8,201 nucleotides of DNA from Acidobacteriota bacterium (GCA_013697225.1 JACCXG010000634.1:1-8201), one strand, 5' to 3'. Shown: positions 1-6,361, counted from the first letter of the stretch. The notes: a model not told the origin generated them from the letters alone. A program made the numbers and translations.

Positions 1-785
1 GCGCCGTTGTACCCGAAGTGGCGGAAGCCGTCCTCGGCCGCCTTCTGCAGGTCCGCATCGATAGTGAGCTGGACTCTCTGCCCCTCGACGGGCTCCTGCC
101 GTTCGAGGGTCCTGATCTCCCGCCCCAGGCTGTTCACGATGACGTACTTGTCGCCGTCCGCCCCCATGAGCATGCTGTTGAGCGCTTTTTCCACGCCGGC
201 ATGCCCGACGATGGCCCCGGCCTCGATCCCTTCGTAGCCGGCGGTCGTCAACTGTCCCTCGGTGACCTGCCCCACATAGCCGAAGAGGTGGGCCGCCATG
301 TCCTTCGCTGGATACTTCCGCGTCGGGACTTCCTGCGTGATGATTGCAGACCCGAGCTCCGCCTTCCGCGCATGGACGGCGATCACCTGCTGTTCGCTCG
401 CGTTGTCGATGAGCACCACCGGACGATAGCTTGGCTCGCGGCGGCGCCGGTTCACGCGTTCCCGCATGGCCGCCTCATCCGCACCTGTCGCCAGGGCCAG
501 AATCCGCAGCGTCTGGTCCACATCCTTCGACTGTTCCCGCACGAGGGCGATGTTGAAGGTGTTGTGGTTTTCGACCAGGATTGTGCCGTTTCGATCGAAG
601 AGCACGCCGCGCGGCGCCGGCAGCGGCAGCTTGCGCATGTGGTTCTCGACCGCGATCTCCTTGTACTTCTGGTGCTGGGCCACCTGGAAGAACCAGAACG
701 CCACAGCCAGTGCCGAGAAGATGGCGGCAATGATGTACTGCGCCGCAGAGAGGCGAAGGGCGAGACTGCGTCGATGATCCTGCAT
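1..785 (-). CDS. mrdA: Penicillin-binding protein 2 (MrdA), N-terminal part, cut by window edge
   Basis: This is the transpeptidase of the rod-elongation complex, which cross-links new peptidoglycan in the lateral wall; it is anchored in the inner membrane with its domains outside. The visible 261 codons start at ATG 785-783 and run off the left edge. Seen: a short basic N-terminus, one membrane segment at about residues 17-35, the class B PBP dimerisation-domain motif RGVLFDRNG at 59-67, VPTRKYPA at 153-160, GYVGQV at 169-174, and GHAGVEKALN at 194-203 followed by GADG. VEGQRVQLTIDADLQ at 233-247 leads into the transpeptidase domain. The catalytic SxxK, SxN and KTG motifs lie outside the window. 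A good ribosome site AAGGGAG (797 to 791) lies 5 bases upstream of the start. The gene follows mreD by 17 bases, and rodA would be expected next. PBP3/FtsI is less likely given the mreBCD context. Confidence 0.93.
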   Translation of the reverse strand, partial: MQDHRRSLALRLSAAQYIIAAIFSALAVAFWFFQVAQHQKYKEIAVENHMRKLPLPAPRGVLFDRNGTILVENHNTFNIALVREQSKDVDQTLRILALATGADEAAMRERVNRRRREPSYRPVVLIDNASEQQVIAVHARKAELGSAIITQEVPTRKYPAKDMAAHLFGYVGQVTEGQLTTAGYEGIEAGAIVGHAGVEKALNSMLMGADGDKYVIVNSLGREIRTLERQEPVEGQRVQLTIDADLQKAAEDGFRHFGYNG

Positions 786-802
786 CGTGACTCCCTTCGA
801 TA

Positions 803-1306
803 TTAATACCTGCCCCGCCGTGCGCGCCGGCGCTGCAGCAGCCCGGGCATACGCTCGACGAGAAAGAACGCCAGCAGCCCGACCAGTCCGTTCACCCCCG
901 CCTGGATGAGCAGAGGCTGATAGTGCAGCCGGAAGGGGCGGGCCTCGACGAGTGCGTAGAGACCCTCATAGCAGACCTCGTGCAGGGCGGTCGCTCCCAC
1001 GAACATGACGAAGCGCGGAAACGGCTGGGCTACGATGAACTGCGCGCCAAGCACACCCGCCAGGAAGCCAACGAGCGTCTTGGCCAGACTGCCGACGCCC
1101 ACGATCCCCCCGGCCAGTGCATCCTGGACGAGGCCGCCCGCGGTTCCCAGAAACAAGCCGGCCACGGGACCGAACGTCAGGGCCGCATACACGACAGCCA
1201 CCACGACGAGGTTCACGCTCCTCGCGCCCCCCAGCGTCAGGCCGGAAATCGTCGTCTGCAGGGCCAGCGCGCCAATCAGCGCCAGGATGCCAAACGCGAT
1301 TCTCAT
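803..1306 (-). CDS. mreD: Rod shape-determining protein MreD
   Basis: This is a small integral membrane protein of the elongasome that works with MreC and the PBP2-RodA synthase. The 167-residue product is almost wholly hydrophobic, with about five predicted membrane segments (roughly residues 3-22, 32-56, 68-92, 98-120 and 132-150) and a very basic tail (RRRARRGR). The glycine-rich stretch from GLVQDALAGG (58-67) through SLAKTLVGFLAG (73-84) is typical of the family, and the length is normal. The ATG overlaps the mreC stop as ATGA, so translation is probably coupled. A GGGGGA ribosome-site-like run lies 5 bases upstream, inside the mreC 3' end. MreD sequences diverge strongly, so the identification rests on topology, the family-like motif and its fixed place between mreC and mrdA. 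Confidence 0.92.
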   Translation of the reverse strand: MRIAFGILALIGALALQTTISGLTLGGARSVNLVVVAVVYAALTFGPVAGLFLGTAGGLVQDALAGGIVGVGSLAKTLVGFLAGVLGAQFIVAQPFPRFVMFVGATALHEVCYEGLYALVEARPFRLHYQPLLIQAGVNGLVGLLAFFLVERMPGLLQRRRARRGRY

Positions 1307-2187
1307 CGCGGTCCCCCGCCCGCGGCTGCGCTCGTATTCTCCGGAGTCGCAGCGCGTGGCGGGATCAGCACCACGAGAACCTCTTCGAGCCCCCGGAAAT
1401 TAGCCGAGGGGCGGACAGTGATGGAACGGTACAGGTGTGTCCCGCGTTCCGACGACTCGACCGAACCGATGACGAAACCCCTCGGGTAAATCCCTTCGGC
1501 GCCGGAGGTCACCACCAGGTCCCCCGGCTGGACGTCAGCCAGGTTCGACACGAGCTCCATCCGCAGCGGCGGGTCGCCGTCCTGCCCGACGACCATCCCT
1601 CCCTCTCGCGTCCGCTCAGTCACGGCGCCGGCGGCGGCGCTGGTGTCGATGAGCAGCTGAACCCGCGCGGCGTGGGAGGCCACCGGCCCGATGATGCGCC
1701 CCACGACCCCGGTCGGGGCGATGACCGCCATGTTCTCCGTCACGCCGTCGCTCGACCCCTTGTCGATGGTCACCGTGAGCAGCCCGCGCTTCGGGTACCC
1801 GGCGATGATCTCGGCAGCCAGAGTCGGCGCATTCACGAATGCCTTCAGGTCGAGCAGCGCCTGCAGGCGTTCGGTTCGCTGCGCAAGGGTCCGCTGCTCC
1901 TGCAGCCGGATCTCCAGGTCGTCGACCTGGCTGCGCAAGGCTTCGTTTTCCGCCCGCACGCCGCGCAGGTCCACGTAGGCGCTCCAGCTGTCGCGGACTC
2001 CCCGGACGGTGCCGGCAGTCACCCCCTGCAGCCGCGCAAAGGCTCCGAACGTGACCGCCTCGAGCACCGGCATGCCCGATCCCGACTGGACCTGGGACGA
2101 GATCAGGATCACATGGCCCACGATGACCGCGAGAAACAGAAGGCCCGTCCTGGGCCTGGCGCCCGTGCGTTGAAGGTTGTCCAGCAT
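1303..2187 (-). CDS. mreC: Rod shape-determining protein MreC
   Basis: This bitopic inner-membrane protein oligomerises in the periplasm and activates PBP2-RodA. Seen in the 294 residues: a short basic cytoplasmic tail, one membrane helix at about 15-32, a coiled coil at about 72-112 rich in E, Q, R and L, then the two-barrel MreC core at about 120-275. The core includes YPKRGLLTVTIDKGSSDGV (131-149), GVVGRI (160-165) and the conserved VVTSGAEGIYPRGFVIGSV (225-243). A low-complexity Ala/Gly/Pro tail ends the protein. The length is normal. No Shine-Dalgarno-like sequence is visible before ATG 2187-2185, and no other start codon lies in frame in the 28 bases after mreB. Expression therefore probably depends on ribosomes arriving from mreB, across a small hairpin. 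It overlaps mreD by 4 bases. Confidence 0.96.
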   Translation of the reverse strand: MLDNLQRTGARPRTGLLFLAVIVGHVILISSQVQSGSGMPVLEAVTFGAFARLQGVTAGTVRGVRDSWSAYVDLRGVRAENEALRSQVDDLEIRLQEQRTLAQRTERLQALLDLKAFVNAPTLAAEIIAGYPKRGLLTVTIDKGSSDGVTENMAVIAPTGVVGRIIGPVASHAARVQLLIDTSAAAGAVTERTREGGMVVGQDGDPPLRMELVSNLADVQPGDLVVTSGAEGIYPRGFVIGSVESSERGTHLYRSITVRPSANFRGLEEVLVVLIPPRAATPENTSAAAGGGPR

Positions 2188-2192
2188 TGACG

Positions 2193-2207
2193 CGCACGCC
2201 GCGTGCG
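2193..2207 (-). promoter_or_regulatory. Small GC hairpin between mreB and mreC
   Basis: The transcript can pair CGCACG with CGTGCG around a 3-base loop (CGG), a 6-bp stem in the 28-base gap between the mreB stop and mreC ATG. No U-run follows, so it is not an intrinsic terminator. It occupies the place where the mreC ribosome site would be expected, and no such site is visible. Whether it affects mreC translation is inference. Confidence 0.3.
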
Positions 2208-2215
2208 GGCCGCTT

Positions 2216-3241
2216 TCAATCGATCGAGATCTTGCGAAGGAGGTTGAAGTCCATCAGCATCTTCCCTGCCCCGAGCACCACCGACGAGAGCGGATCCTCC
2301 GCCATCGCCAGCGGCAGCCCCGTTTCCTCGCGCAACCGCTTGTCGAGGTTCTTCAGCATCGAACCGCCGCCGGTCAGCACGATTCCCCTGTCCACGATAT
2401 CGGCCGAGAGCTCCGGGGGCGTTCGCTCCAGCGCCACACGAACGGCGTCCACGATGACGTTCACCGTCTCGGCCAGCGCCTCGCGGATCTCCTCGTCCGA
2501 GATGGTGATCGTCTTGGGGACCCCCTCGATCAGGTGCCGCCCCTTGATCTCCATCGTCAGTCGCTCCTCGAGGGGGAAGGCCGACCCGATCTCCATCTTG
2601 ATCGCTTCAGCCGTCCGCTCGCCGATCAGGAGGTTGTACGTCTTCTTGACGTACCCGATGATCGCTTCGTCCATCTCGTTGCCGGCGACACGCACGGCCC
2701 GGCTGTAGACGATCCCGGCGAGGGAGATGACGGCGATGTCGGTCGTGCCGCCACCGATGTCCACGATCATGTTCCCGGACGGTTCCGTGATGGGCATGCC
2801 GGCGCCGATGGCGGCAGCCATGGCTTCTTCGACGAGGTAGACCTCGCTCGCCTTCGCCCGATACGCGCTGTCTTTGACCGCGCGCTTCTCGACCTGCGTG
2901 ATCTCCGACGGCACCCCGATGACGATCCGCGGACGCACCCACACGTTCCGGTTGTGGGCCTTCTTGATGAAGTAGGTCAGCATCTTCTCGGTCATGTCGA
3001 AGTCGGCGATGACGCCGTCCTTCATCGGCTTGATCGCGACGATGTTGCCGGGCGTGCGGCCCAGCATGTCCTTCGCATCCTTGCCGACCGCCTCGATCCG
3101 CCCGTTCACCTTGTTGATCGCCACGATCGACGGTTCGTTGACGACAATGCCCTTCCCGCGCGCGTAGATGCAGGTGTTCGCCGTACCGAGATCGATGGCG
3201 AGGTCGCTCGAGAAAAGAGAAAACAGAGACCGCAGGCTCAA
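2216..3241 (-). CDS. mreB: Rod shape-determining protein MreB (bacterial actin homologue)
   Basis: This ATP-binding actin-like protein forms membrane-bound filaments that orient the cell-wall elongation machinery. The 341 residues are full length. Seen: a membrane-binding amphipathic N-terminus (MSLRSLFSLF), the phosphate-1 loop AIDLGTANT (15-23), a conserved VEEAMAAAIGAG (137-148) containing the likely catalytic glutamate, the phosphate-2 loop VDIGGGTTDIAVI (160-172), and the adenosine-binding GIVLTGGGSML (286-296). In the VEEA motif the usual proline after EE is alanine. The start is TTG at 3241-3239; no ATG or GTG precedes the conserved domain, and a strong AGGAG ribosome site sits 6 bases upstream. 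The gene follows the diguanylate cyclase by 25 bases and precedes mreC by 28, which fits one operon. A single mreB at the head of mreCD is the ordinary arrangement. Confidence 0.98.
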   Translation of the reverse strand: MSLRSLFSLFSSDLAIDLGTANTCIYARGKGIVVNEPSIVAINKVNGRIEAVGKDAKDMLGRTPGNIVAIKPMKDGVIADFDMTEKMLTYFIKKAHNRNVWVRPRIVIGVPSEITQVEKRAVKDSAYRAKASEVYLVEEAMAAAIGAGMPITEPSGNMIVDIGGGTTDIAVISLAGIVYSRAVRVAGNEMDEAIIGYVKKTYNLLIGERTAEAIKMEIGSAFPLEERLTMEIKGRHLIEGVPKTITISDEEIREALAETVNVIVDAVRVALERTPPELSADIVDRGIVLTGGGSMLKNLDKRLREETGLPLAMAEDPLSSVVLGAGKMLMDFNLLRKISID

Positions 3242-3247
3242 CGCGCG

Positions 3248-3252
3248 CTCCT
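3248..3252 (-). promoter_or_regulatory. Ribosome binding site that fixes the TTG start of mreB
   Basis: On the minus strand AGGAG (3252 to 3248) lies 6 bases before TTG 3241-3239. It sits in the 25-base gap after the diguanylate cyclase stop. No competing ATG or GTG start lies between it and the conserved MreB N-terminus, so it decides the start. A near-perfect ribosome site paired with a weak start codon is seen directly; any tuning effect on MreB level is inference. Confidence 0.8.
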
Positions 3253-3266
3253 AAGAAAATCCCGAA

Positions 3267-4379
3267 TCATTCCGATGTTCCGGCCACGCGGGTTCCGTCC
3301 TTGCCGTGCGCCTTCACCCAGTACATCGCCTCGTCGGCCGCCTGGATGAGCCCCTCGGCCGAGGAGGCCACGTCCGGCAGGGTGGCGATGCCGACCGAGA
3401 CGGTGAGGCGGATGTCGAGCCCGTCGCCGCGCAGGAACCGGTGGCCCGCTATCCGCTCCCTGAGACGCGCGCCGAGGGCGACCGCTCCTTCGCGGCCGGT
3501 ATCCGGGAGCACCAGGAAAAACTCATCCCCCCCGAAACGGGCCACGATGTCGGTTTCGCGGGCGCTCAGCCGGAGGAGGGCTGCCGCCTCCGCGAGCGCC
3601 CGGCTTCCGAACAGGTGCCCGTGAGTATCGTTGATCGACTTGAAACCGTCGAGGTCGATGAACAGCACCGAGAGCGGATGTCCGCTCCGCGAGGCCCGCT
3701 TCGTCTCGCGGTGCAGGGTCTGCGAGAGGTAGCGTGAATTGTAGAGCTGCGTCAGGTCATCAGTGACCGACAAGGCCTCTGCACGCTGCACCCGCAACGC
3801 GGTATGAAGGGCGATAGCGCCCGTTTCCAGCGCCGGGCGGAAGAGCGCCAGTGCGGCATCCGACAGCTTCGGTTCCCGGGCTGCCGGGTGCTCGTCAATG
3901 GCCACGACCGCGCCGATCGTCCTGCCCCGGCAGTCAAGGGGGAAGCCCATCGATGCGACGGCCGGGTGCCCGCCTCCTCCAGCGAGCCGCGGATCGGCCT
4001 GGAGATCGGGGGAGCCAAACACCTGCCCTGTGCTCACAATCCAGGCGCCAACTGCCTGTGCCGGGGCTTCCAACAGCGGTGGCAGGGCGCGCGCGGCAAT
4101 CCTCTCGACAGACCCGCCCTGCTCACCGGCCACCAGCAGCCATCCTGTGGCCGGGATGAGATCCGACACGCGTGCGAGCACGGCCTCGCCGACGCGCGCG
4201 GGATCCAGGCTTTCATTGACTGCGCGGATCATCTCCACCAGGGCGTCAGCGCGCGTGAGCCGGAGGCGGATCGCCGCCTCGACGCCCGGGAGCCGCGCGG
4301 AAAAGTCCACGCGATCCCCCTCTGGAGCGTTCCCGACCGGAGATCGGCGTGCGCGGTCCCGCCGATCGGTGCCGGTCAA
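3267..4379 (-). CDS. GAF-GGDEF protein, probable diguanylate cyclase
   Basis: It probably makes the second messenger c-di-GMP from two GTP. No membrane segment or signal peptide is seen, so it should be cytoplasmic. In the 370-residue reading, about 45-198 looks like a GAF sensor domain, and about 200-363 is a GGDEF domain. The GGDEF domain has DDLTQLYNSRYL (207-218), FIDLDGFKSIND (240-251) with metal-binding D242, intact GGDEF at 283-287, SVGIA (328-332) and AADEAMYWVK (347-356). RETD at 274-277, five residues before GGDEF, matches the product-inhibition I-site. The start is uncertain. TTG at 4379 directly follows a stop in its frame and has only a weak AGG upstream. GTG at 4310 (residue 24) is preceded by AGAGGGGG and is a good alternative giving 347 residues. 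It heads the mre operon, with mreB 25 bases downstream. The GAF ligand cannot be named. Confidence 0.92.
   Translation of the reverse strand: MTGTDRRDRARRSPVGNAPEGDRVDFSARLPGVEAAIRLRLTRADALVEMIRAVNESLDPARVGEAVLARVSDLIPATGWLLVAGEQGGSVERIAARALPPLLEAPAQAVGAWIVSTGQVFGSPDLQADPRLAGGGGHPAVASMGFPLDCRGRTIGAVVAIDEHPAAREPKLSDAALALFRPALETGAIALHTALRVQRAEALSVTDDLTQLYNSRYLSQTLHRETKRASRSGHPLSVLFIDLDGFKSINDTHGHLFGSRALAEAAALLRLSARETDIVARFGGDEFFLVLPDTGREGAVALGARLRERIAGHRFLRGDGLDIRLTVSVGIATLPDVASSAEGLIQAADEAMYWVKAHGKDGTRVAGTSE
4308..4323 (-). promoter_or_regulatory. Alternative GTG start and ribosome site of the diguanylate cyclase
   Basis: On the minus strand a purine-rich AGAGGGGG lies 5 bases before GTG 4310-4308, which is codon 24 of the longer reading. 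The residues before it (MTGTDRRDRARRSPVGNAPE and a few more) are basic, low in structure and not part of the GAF domain. This start is therefore as plausible as TTG 4379. The choice cannot be settled from the sequence alone. Confidence 0.45.
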
Positions 4380-4435
4380 TCAGGCCTGCGTCCCATAAGA
4401 ATGGCGAATGGCTCTAAGTCTTTCTATTGGCTCAG

Positions 4436-4444
4436 ATAATAGCA
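4436..4444 (-). promoter_or_regulatory. Candidate extended -10 promoter for the diguanylate cyclase-mre operon
   Basis: On the minus strand TGCTATTAT (4444 to 4436) matches the extended -10 form TGnTATAAT with one change in the hexamer. Transcription would begin near 4429, leaving a leader of about 50 bases before TTG 4379 or about 120 before GTG 4310. No good -35 hexamer is visible at 16-18 bases, which extended -10 promoters can tolerate. It forms one arm of an inverted repeat with the plus-strand promoter candidate. Confidence 0.45.
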
Positions 4445-4475
4445 CGGACGATGAGTCGGAACGGGAGGAACCTTG

Positions 4476-4484
4476 TGCTATAAC
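4476..4484 (+). promoter_or_regulatory. Candidate extended -10 promoter for the sugar cassette
   Basis: TGCTATAAC at 4476-4484 matches the extended -10 form TGnTATAAT except for the last base. A start near 4490 would give a leader of about 70 bases before ATG 4562. At 17-base spacing the -35 position (4456-4461) reads TCGGAA, only 3 of 6 matching TTGACA. It is the mirror partner of the minus-strand candidate at 4436-4444. Confidence 0.45.
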
Positions 4485-4517
4485 GTGGCAGTTTGGGAAA
4501 ACGGAAGGGCGCGGCTG

Positions 4518-4529
4518 CCGGGCGCCCGG
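4518..4529. repeat. Perfect 12-base palindrome in the sugar-cassette leader
   Basis: CCGGGCGCCCGG is its own reverse complement. It lies about 28 bases downstream of the inferred transcription start and 32 bases before ATG 4562. It could be an operator half-site pair for a dimeric repressor. In such GC-rich DNA a palindrome this size also arises by chance about once in a few kilobases, so the regulatory reading is weak. Confidence 0.3.
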
Positions 4530-4561
4530 GAATTCATCACACGAGAGTTGAAGGTGGCGCC

Positions 4562-5299
4562 ATGAACCGAGCCTGTTTCGTTCCCACCACATGTCTTGCC
4601 CTTGCGCTCCCGCTGGCGGCCTGGTCTGCAGGTCCCCTCCAGGCGTCGGCCGCCGCTCAGATGGCGCAGGCCGAAAGCGGCTGGACGACCCTGTTCGACG
4701 GCAAGTCACTGCAGGGCTGGCGCGGCTACCGGAAGCCGGATGCATCGGGCACCCGCTGGCGGGTGCAGGACGGGTTCCTGACGCTGCCCGCGAAGGACGG
4801 AAAGGACACCCGTGGCGCCCTCGACATCATCACCACGGATACTTTCGACCGTTTCGAACTGACGTTCGAGTGGCGTATCTCCGAGGGGGGGAACAGCGGT
4901 GTGAAGTACTTCGTGCTCGAGGACATGGATTCGGCCGTCGGGCACGAGTACCAGATCATCGACGACGAGCGGCACCCGGATGCGAAGATTGGCGAGGAGC
5001 GGCAGACCGGCTCGCTGTACGACGTCCTGACCGCCACCAATCGCAAGGTGAAGCCCGCCGGTGAGTTCAACCAGGGGCGGATTGCCGTGCACGGTTCGCA
5101 CGTCGAGCACTGGCTGAACGGGACTCGCGTCCTCCAGTACGAGCTGGGAAGCCCCGCGCTGAAGACGGCGATCCAGGACAGCAAGTTCAAGGACGTCGCG
5201 CGGTTCGGCACCCCCCAGAAGGGGCACATCCTCCTGCAGGATCACGGTGATCAGGTCTGGTATCGGAACATCCGGATCCGCCGGCTGTCGGCGTCCTGA
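4562..5299 (+). CDS. Secreted DUF1080 (3-keto-disaccharide hydrolase-like) protein
   Basis: The family (DUF1080, jelly-roll lectin/glucanase fold) includes enzymes that hydrolyse 3-keto-glycosides; the activity here is inferred. The 245-residue product has a Sec signal peptide at about 1-33 (basic start, hydrophobic CLALALPLAAWSAG core), so it is exported. Family signatures seen are WTTLFDGKSLQGW (41-53), FELTFEWRISEGGNSGVKY (98-116), GHEYQIIDDERHPDA (127-141), GSLYD (150-154), a NG turn at 186-187 and GHILLQDHGD (221-230) before WYRNIRI (233-239). The length fits a single-domain member. ATG 4562 is chosen over an in-frame TTG at 4493 because AAGGTG lies 7 bases upstream and the signal peptide begins there. 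It is first in a four-gene cluster, and the next gene starts 9 bases after its stop. Confidence 0.93.
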   Translation: MNRACFVPTTCLALALPLAAWSAGPLQASAAAQMAQAESGWTTLFDGKSLQGWRGYRKPDASGTRWRVQDGFLTLPAKDGKDTRGALDIITTDTFDRFELTFEWRISEGGNSGVKYFVLEDMDSAVGHEYQIIDDERHPDAKIGEERQTGSLYDVLTATNRKVKPAGEFNQGRIAVHGSHVEHWLNGTRVLQYELGSPALKTAIQDSKFKDVARFGTPQKGHILLQDHGDQVWYRNIRIRRLSAS

Positions 5300-5303
5300 G
5301 GAG
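5299..5303 (+). promoter_or_regulatory. Ribosome binding site that decides the start of the DUF6807 gene
   Basis: AGGAG begins on the last base of the DUF1080 stop codon (TGAGGAG) and lies 5 bases before ATG 5309. A GTG at 5306 in the same frame would be only 2 bases away, so ATG 5309 is the better start. The shared stop and ribosome site favour translational coupling. Confidence 0.8.
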
Positions 5304-5308
5304 CTGTG

Positions 5309-6358
5309 ATGCGCACGAAGACTGCCGCCGCCACCCTGCTTGTCTGTGCCCTTGCGGGGGCTCTCGCCATGGCGCAGGGCACCCCGCGCATCCAGGTGGT
5401 GAAGGACCCTGCCGCTCCACGGGTCGACGTCCTGATCGACGGGAAGCCGTTCACGTCCTATGTGTACGCCCGGGACCAGAAGAAGCCTTCGCTCTTCCCG
5501 CTCCGTACGGCCTCGGGCACGATGGTCACGCGCGGGTGGCCGGTGGAGCCGCGCGCGAACGAGCGCGCCGATCATCCCCACCACGTCGGCCTGTGGTTCA
5601 ACTACGGCGACGTCAACGGGCTGGACTTCTGGAACAACTCCGACGCCGTTCCCGCCGAACGCGCCGCCAAGATGGGTACCGTCGTCCACAAGCGGATAAT
5701 CGAGGCAACGAGCGGCCGCGACGCAGGTGAGTTGAACGTGGAAATGGAGTGGGTGGACTCGACCGGCACGCCGCTGCTGAACGAGAACACCCGGTTCGTG
5801 TTTGCCGGCGACGCGCAGAGCCGGACGATTGACCGGATTACGCGGCTGACGGCCCTCAAGGCGCCGGTCACCCTCGGAGACAACAAGGAAGGGCTGCTTG
5901 GAATCCGGGTGGCGCGCGGGCTGGAACAGCCCTCCCCGGCCCCTGTCGTCCTCACCGACGCCGCCGGCAAGCCACAGGCAAAGACGGTCACCAACGAGGG
6001 GGTGACCGGCGAGTACGTCGGCAGCGACGGCAAGAAGGGTGACGCGGTGTGGGGCACGCGGGGTCCCTGGATGCTGCTCGGCGGCACGGTCGGGTCCGAG
6101 CGCGTGACGCTGGCGATGCTCGACCATCCGTCGAACCCCGGGTATCCCACCGCGTGGCACGCCAGAGGGTACGGGCTCTTTGCCGCCAACAACCTCGGGC
6201 AGCAGGTCTTCGACCCCAAGGCGGCGGAGGCCAAGCTGACGCTGCAGCCAGGGGAATCGATCACCTTCCGCCACCGGATCCTGATCCTGAACGGTGAGGC
6301 GGACCCTCAGCGGATCAGCGCCGAACACAAGAAGTTCGCGGCCGGCGAGGGACGCTGA
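5309..6358 (+). CDS. Secreted DUF6807 / PmoA-family protein, function unknown
   Basis: Its motifs match proteins annotated as DUF6807 or 'methane oxygenase PmoA'. The PmoA name is misleading, because nothing here resembles a membrane methane monooxygenase subunit. The 349 residues have a Sec signal peptide (about 1-23, ending ALAMAQG) and no other membrane segment. Conserved-looking blocks are the histidine cluster ADHPHHVGLWFNYGDVNGLD (87-106), DNKEGLLGIR (191-200), WGTRGPWMLLGG (248-259), AMLDHPSNPGYPTAWHARGY (269-288) and GLFAANNLGQQVFDP (289-303). The His and Asp residues could bind a metal or sugar, which is inference. It starts 9 bases after DUF1080 and ends 3 bases before the oxidoreductase, so it probably acts on the same carbohydrate. 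The family name is fairly certain and the function is not. Confidence 0.88.
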   Translation: MRTKTAAATLLVCALAGALAMAQGTPRIQVVKDPAAPRVDVLIDGKPFTSYVYARDQKKPSLFPLRTASGTMVTRGWPVEPRANERADHPHHVGLWFNYGDVNGLDFWNNSDAVPAERAAKMGTVVHKRIIEATSGRDAGELNVEMEWVDSTGTPLLNENTRFVFAGDAQSRTIDRITRLTALKAPVTLGDNKEGLLGIRVARGLEQPSPAPVVLTDAAGKPQAKTVTNEGVTGEYVGSDGKKGDAVWGTRGPWMLLGGTVGSERVTLAMLDHPSNPGYPTAWHARGYGLFAANNLGQQVFDPKAAEAKLTLQPGESITFRHRILILNGEADPQRISAEHKKFAAGEGR

Positions 6359-6361
6359 CCC

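Larger units (their letters stand above)
4380..4561. other. Divergent intergenic region between the mre operon and the sugar cassette
   Basis: This is the only intergenic stretch over 30 bases in the window, and its middle part is visibly more AT-rich than the flanking genes. It contains the two mirrored extended -10 candidates, the 12-base palindrome, and a six-codon minus-strand mini-ORF (ATG 4396) whose TGA overlaps the TTG start of the diguanylate cyclase. No terminator, tRNA or riboswitch fold was recognised. Confidence 0.7.

Noticed and set aside
18..806. A 262-codon plus-strand open frame opposite mrdA
   Set aside because: The minus strand reads as PBP2 with its membrane anchor and conserved motifs, so the plus-strand frame is a mirror of its codon bias.
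1117..2190. A 357-codon plus-strand open frame opposite mreC and part of mreD
   Set aside because: It is antisense to clear MreC and MreD, is Arg/Pro/His-rich with no domain, and crosses the mreC-mreD junction without regard to either gene.
2177..3349. A 390-codon plus-strand open frame opposite mreB
   Set aside because: The sense strand encodes a complete, canonical MreB. The antisense product is a low-complexity His/Arg/Asp-rich sequence with no motif.
4424..4442. A 5-bp stem, CTATT and AATAG, around a 9-base loop as a terminator for either operon
   Set aside because: The stem is short and AT-rich with no U-run, and both flanking genes point away from it, so there is nothing to terminate.
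4493..4561. A 23-codon upstream extension of the DUF1080 protein from TTG 4493
   Set aside because: It would put charged residues before a good signal peptide. ATG 4562 has its own ribosome site, and TTG 4493 would lie almost on the inferred transcription start.
5309..6358. Calling the gene a methane monooxygenase subunit (pmoA)
   Set aside because: There is one signal peptide and no multi-pass membrane region, and the neighbours are sugar genes, so the name is only a family-label carry-over.
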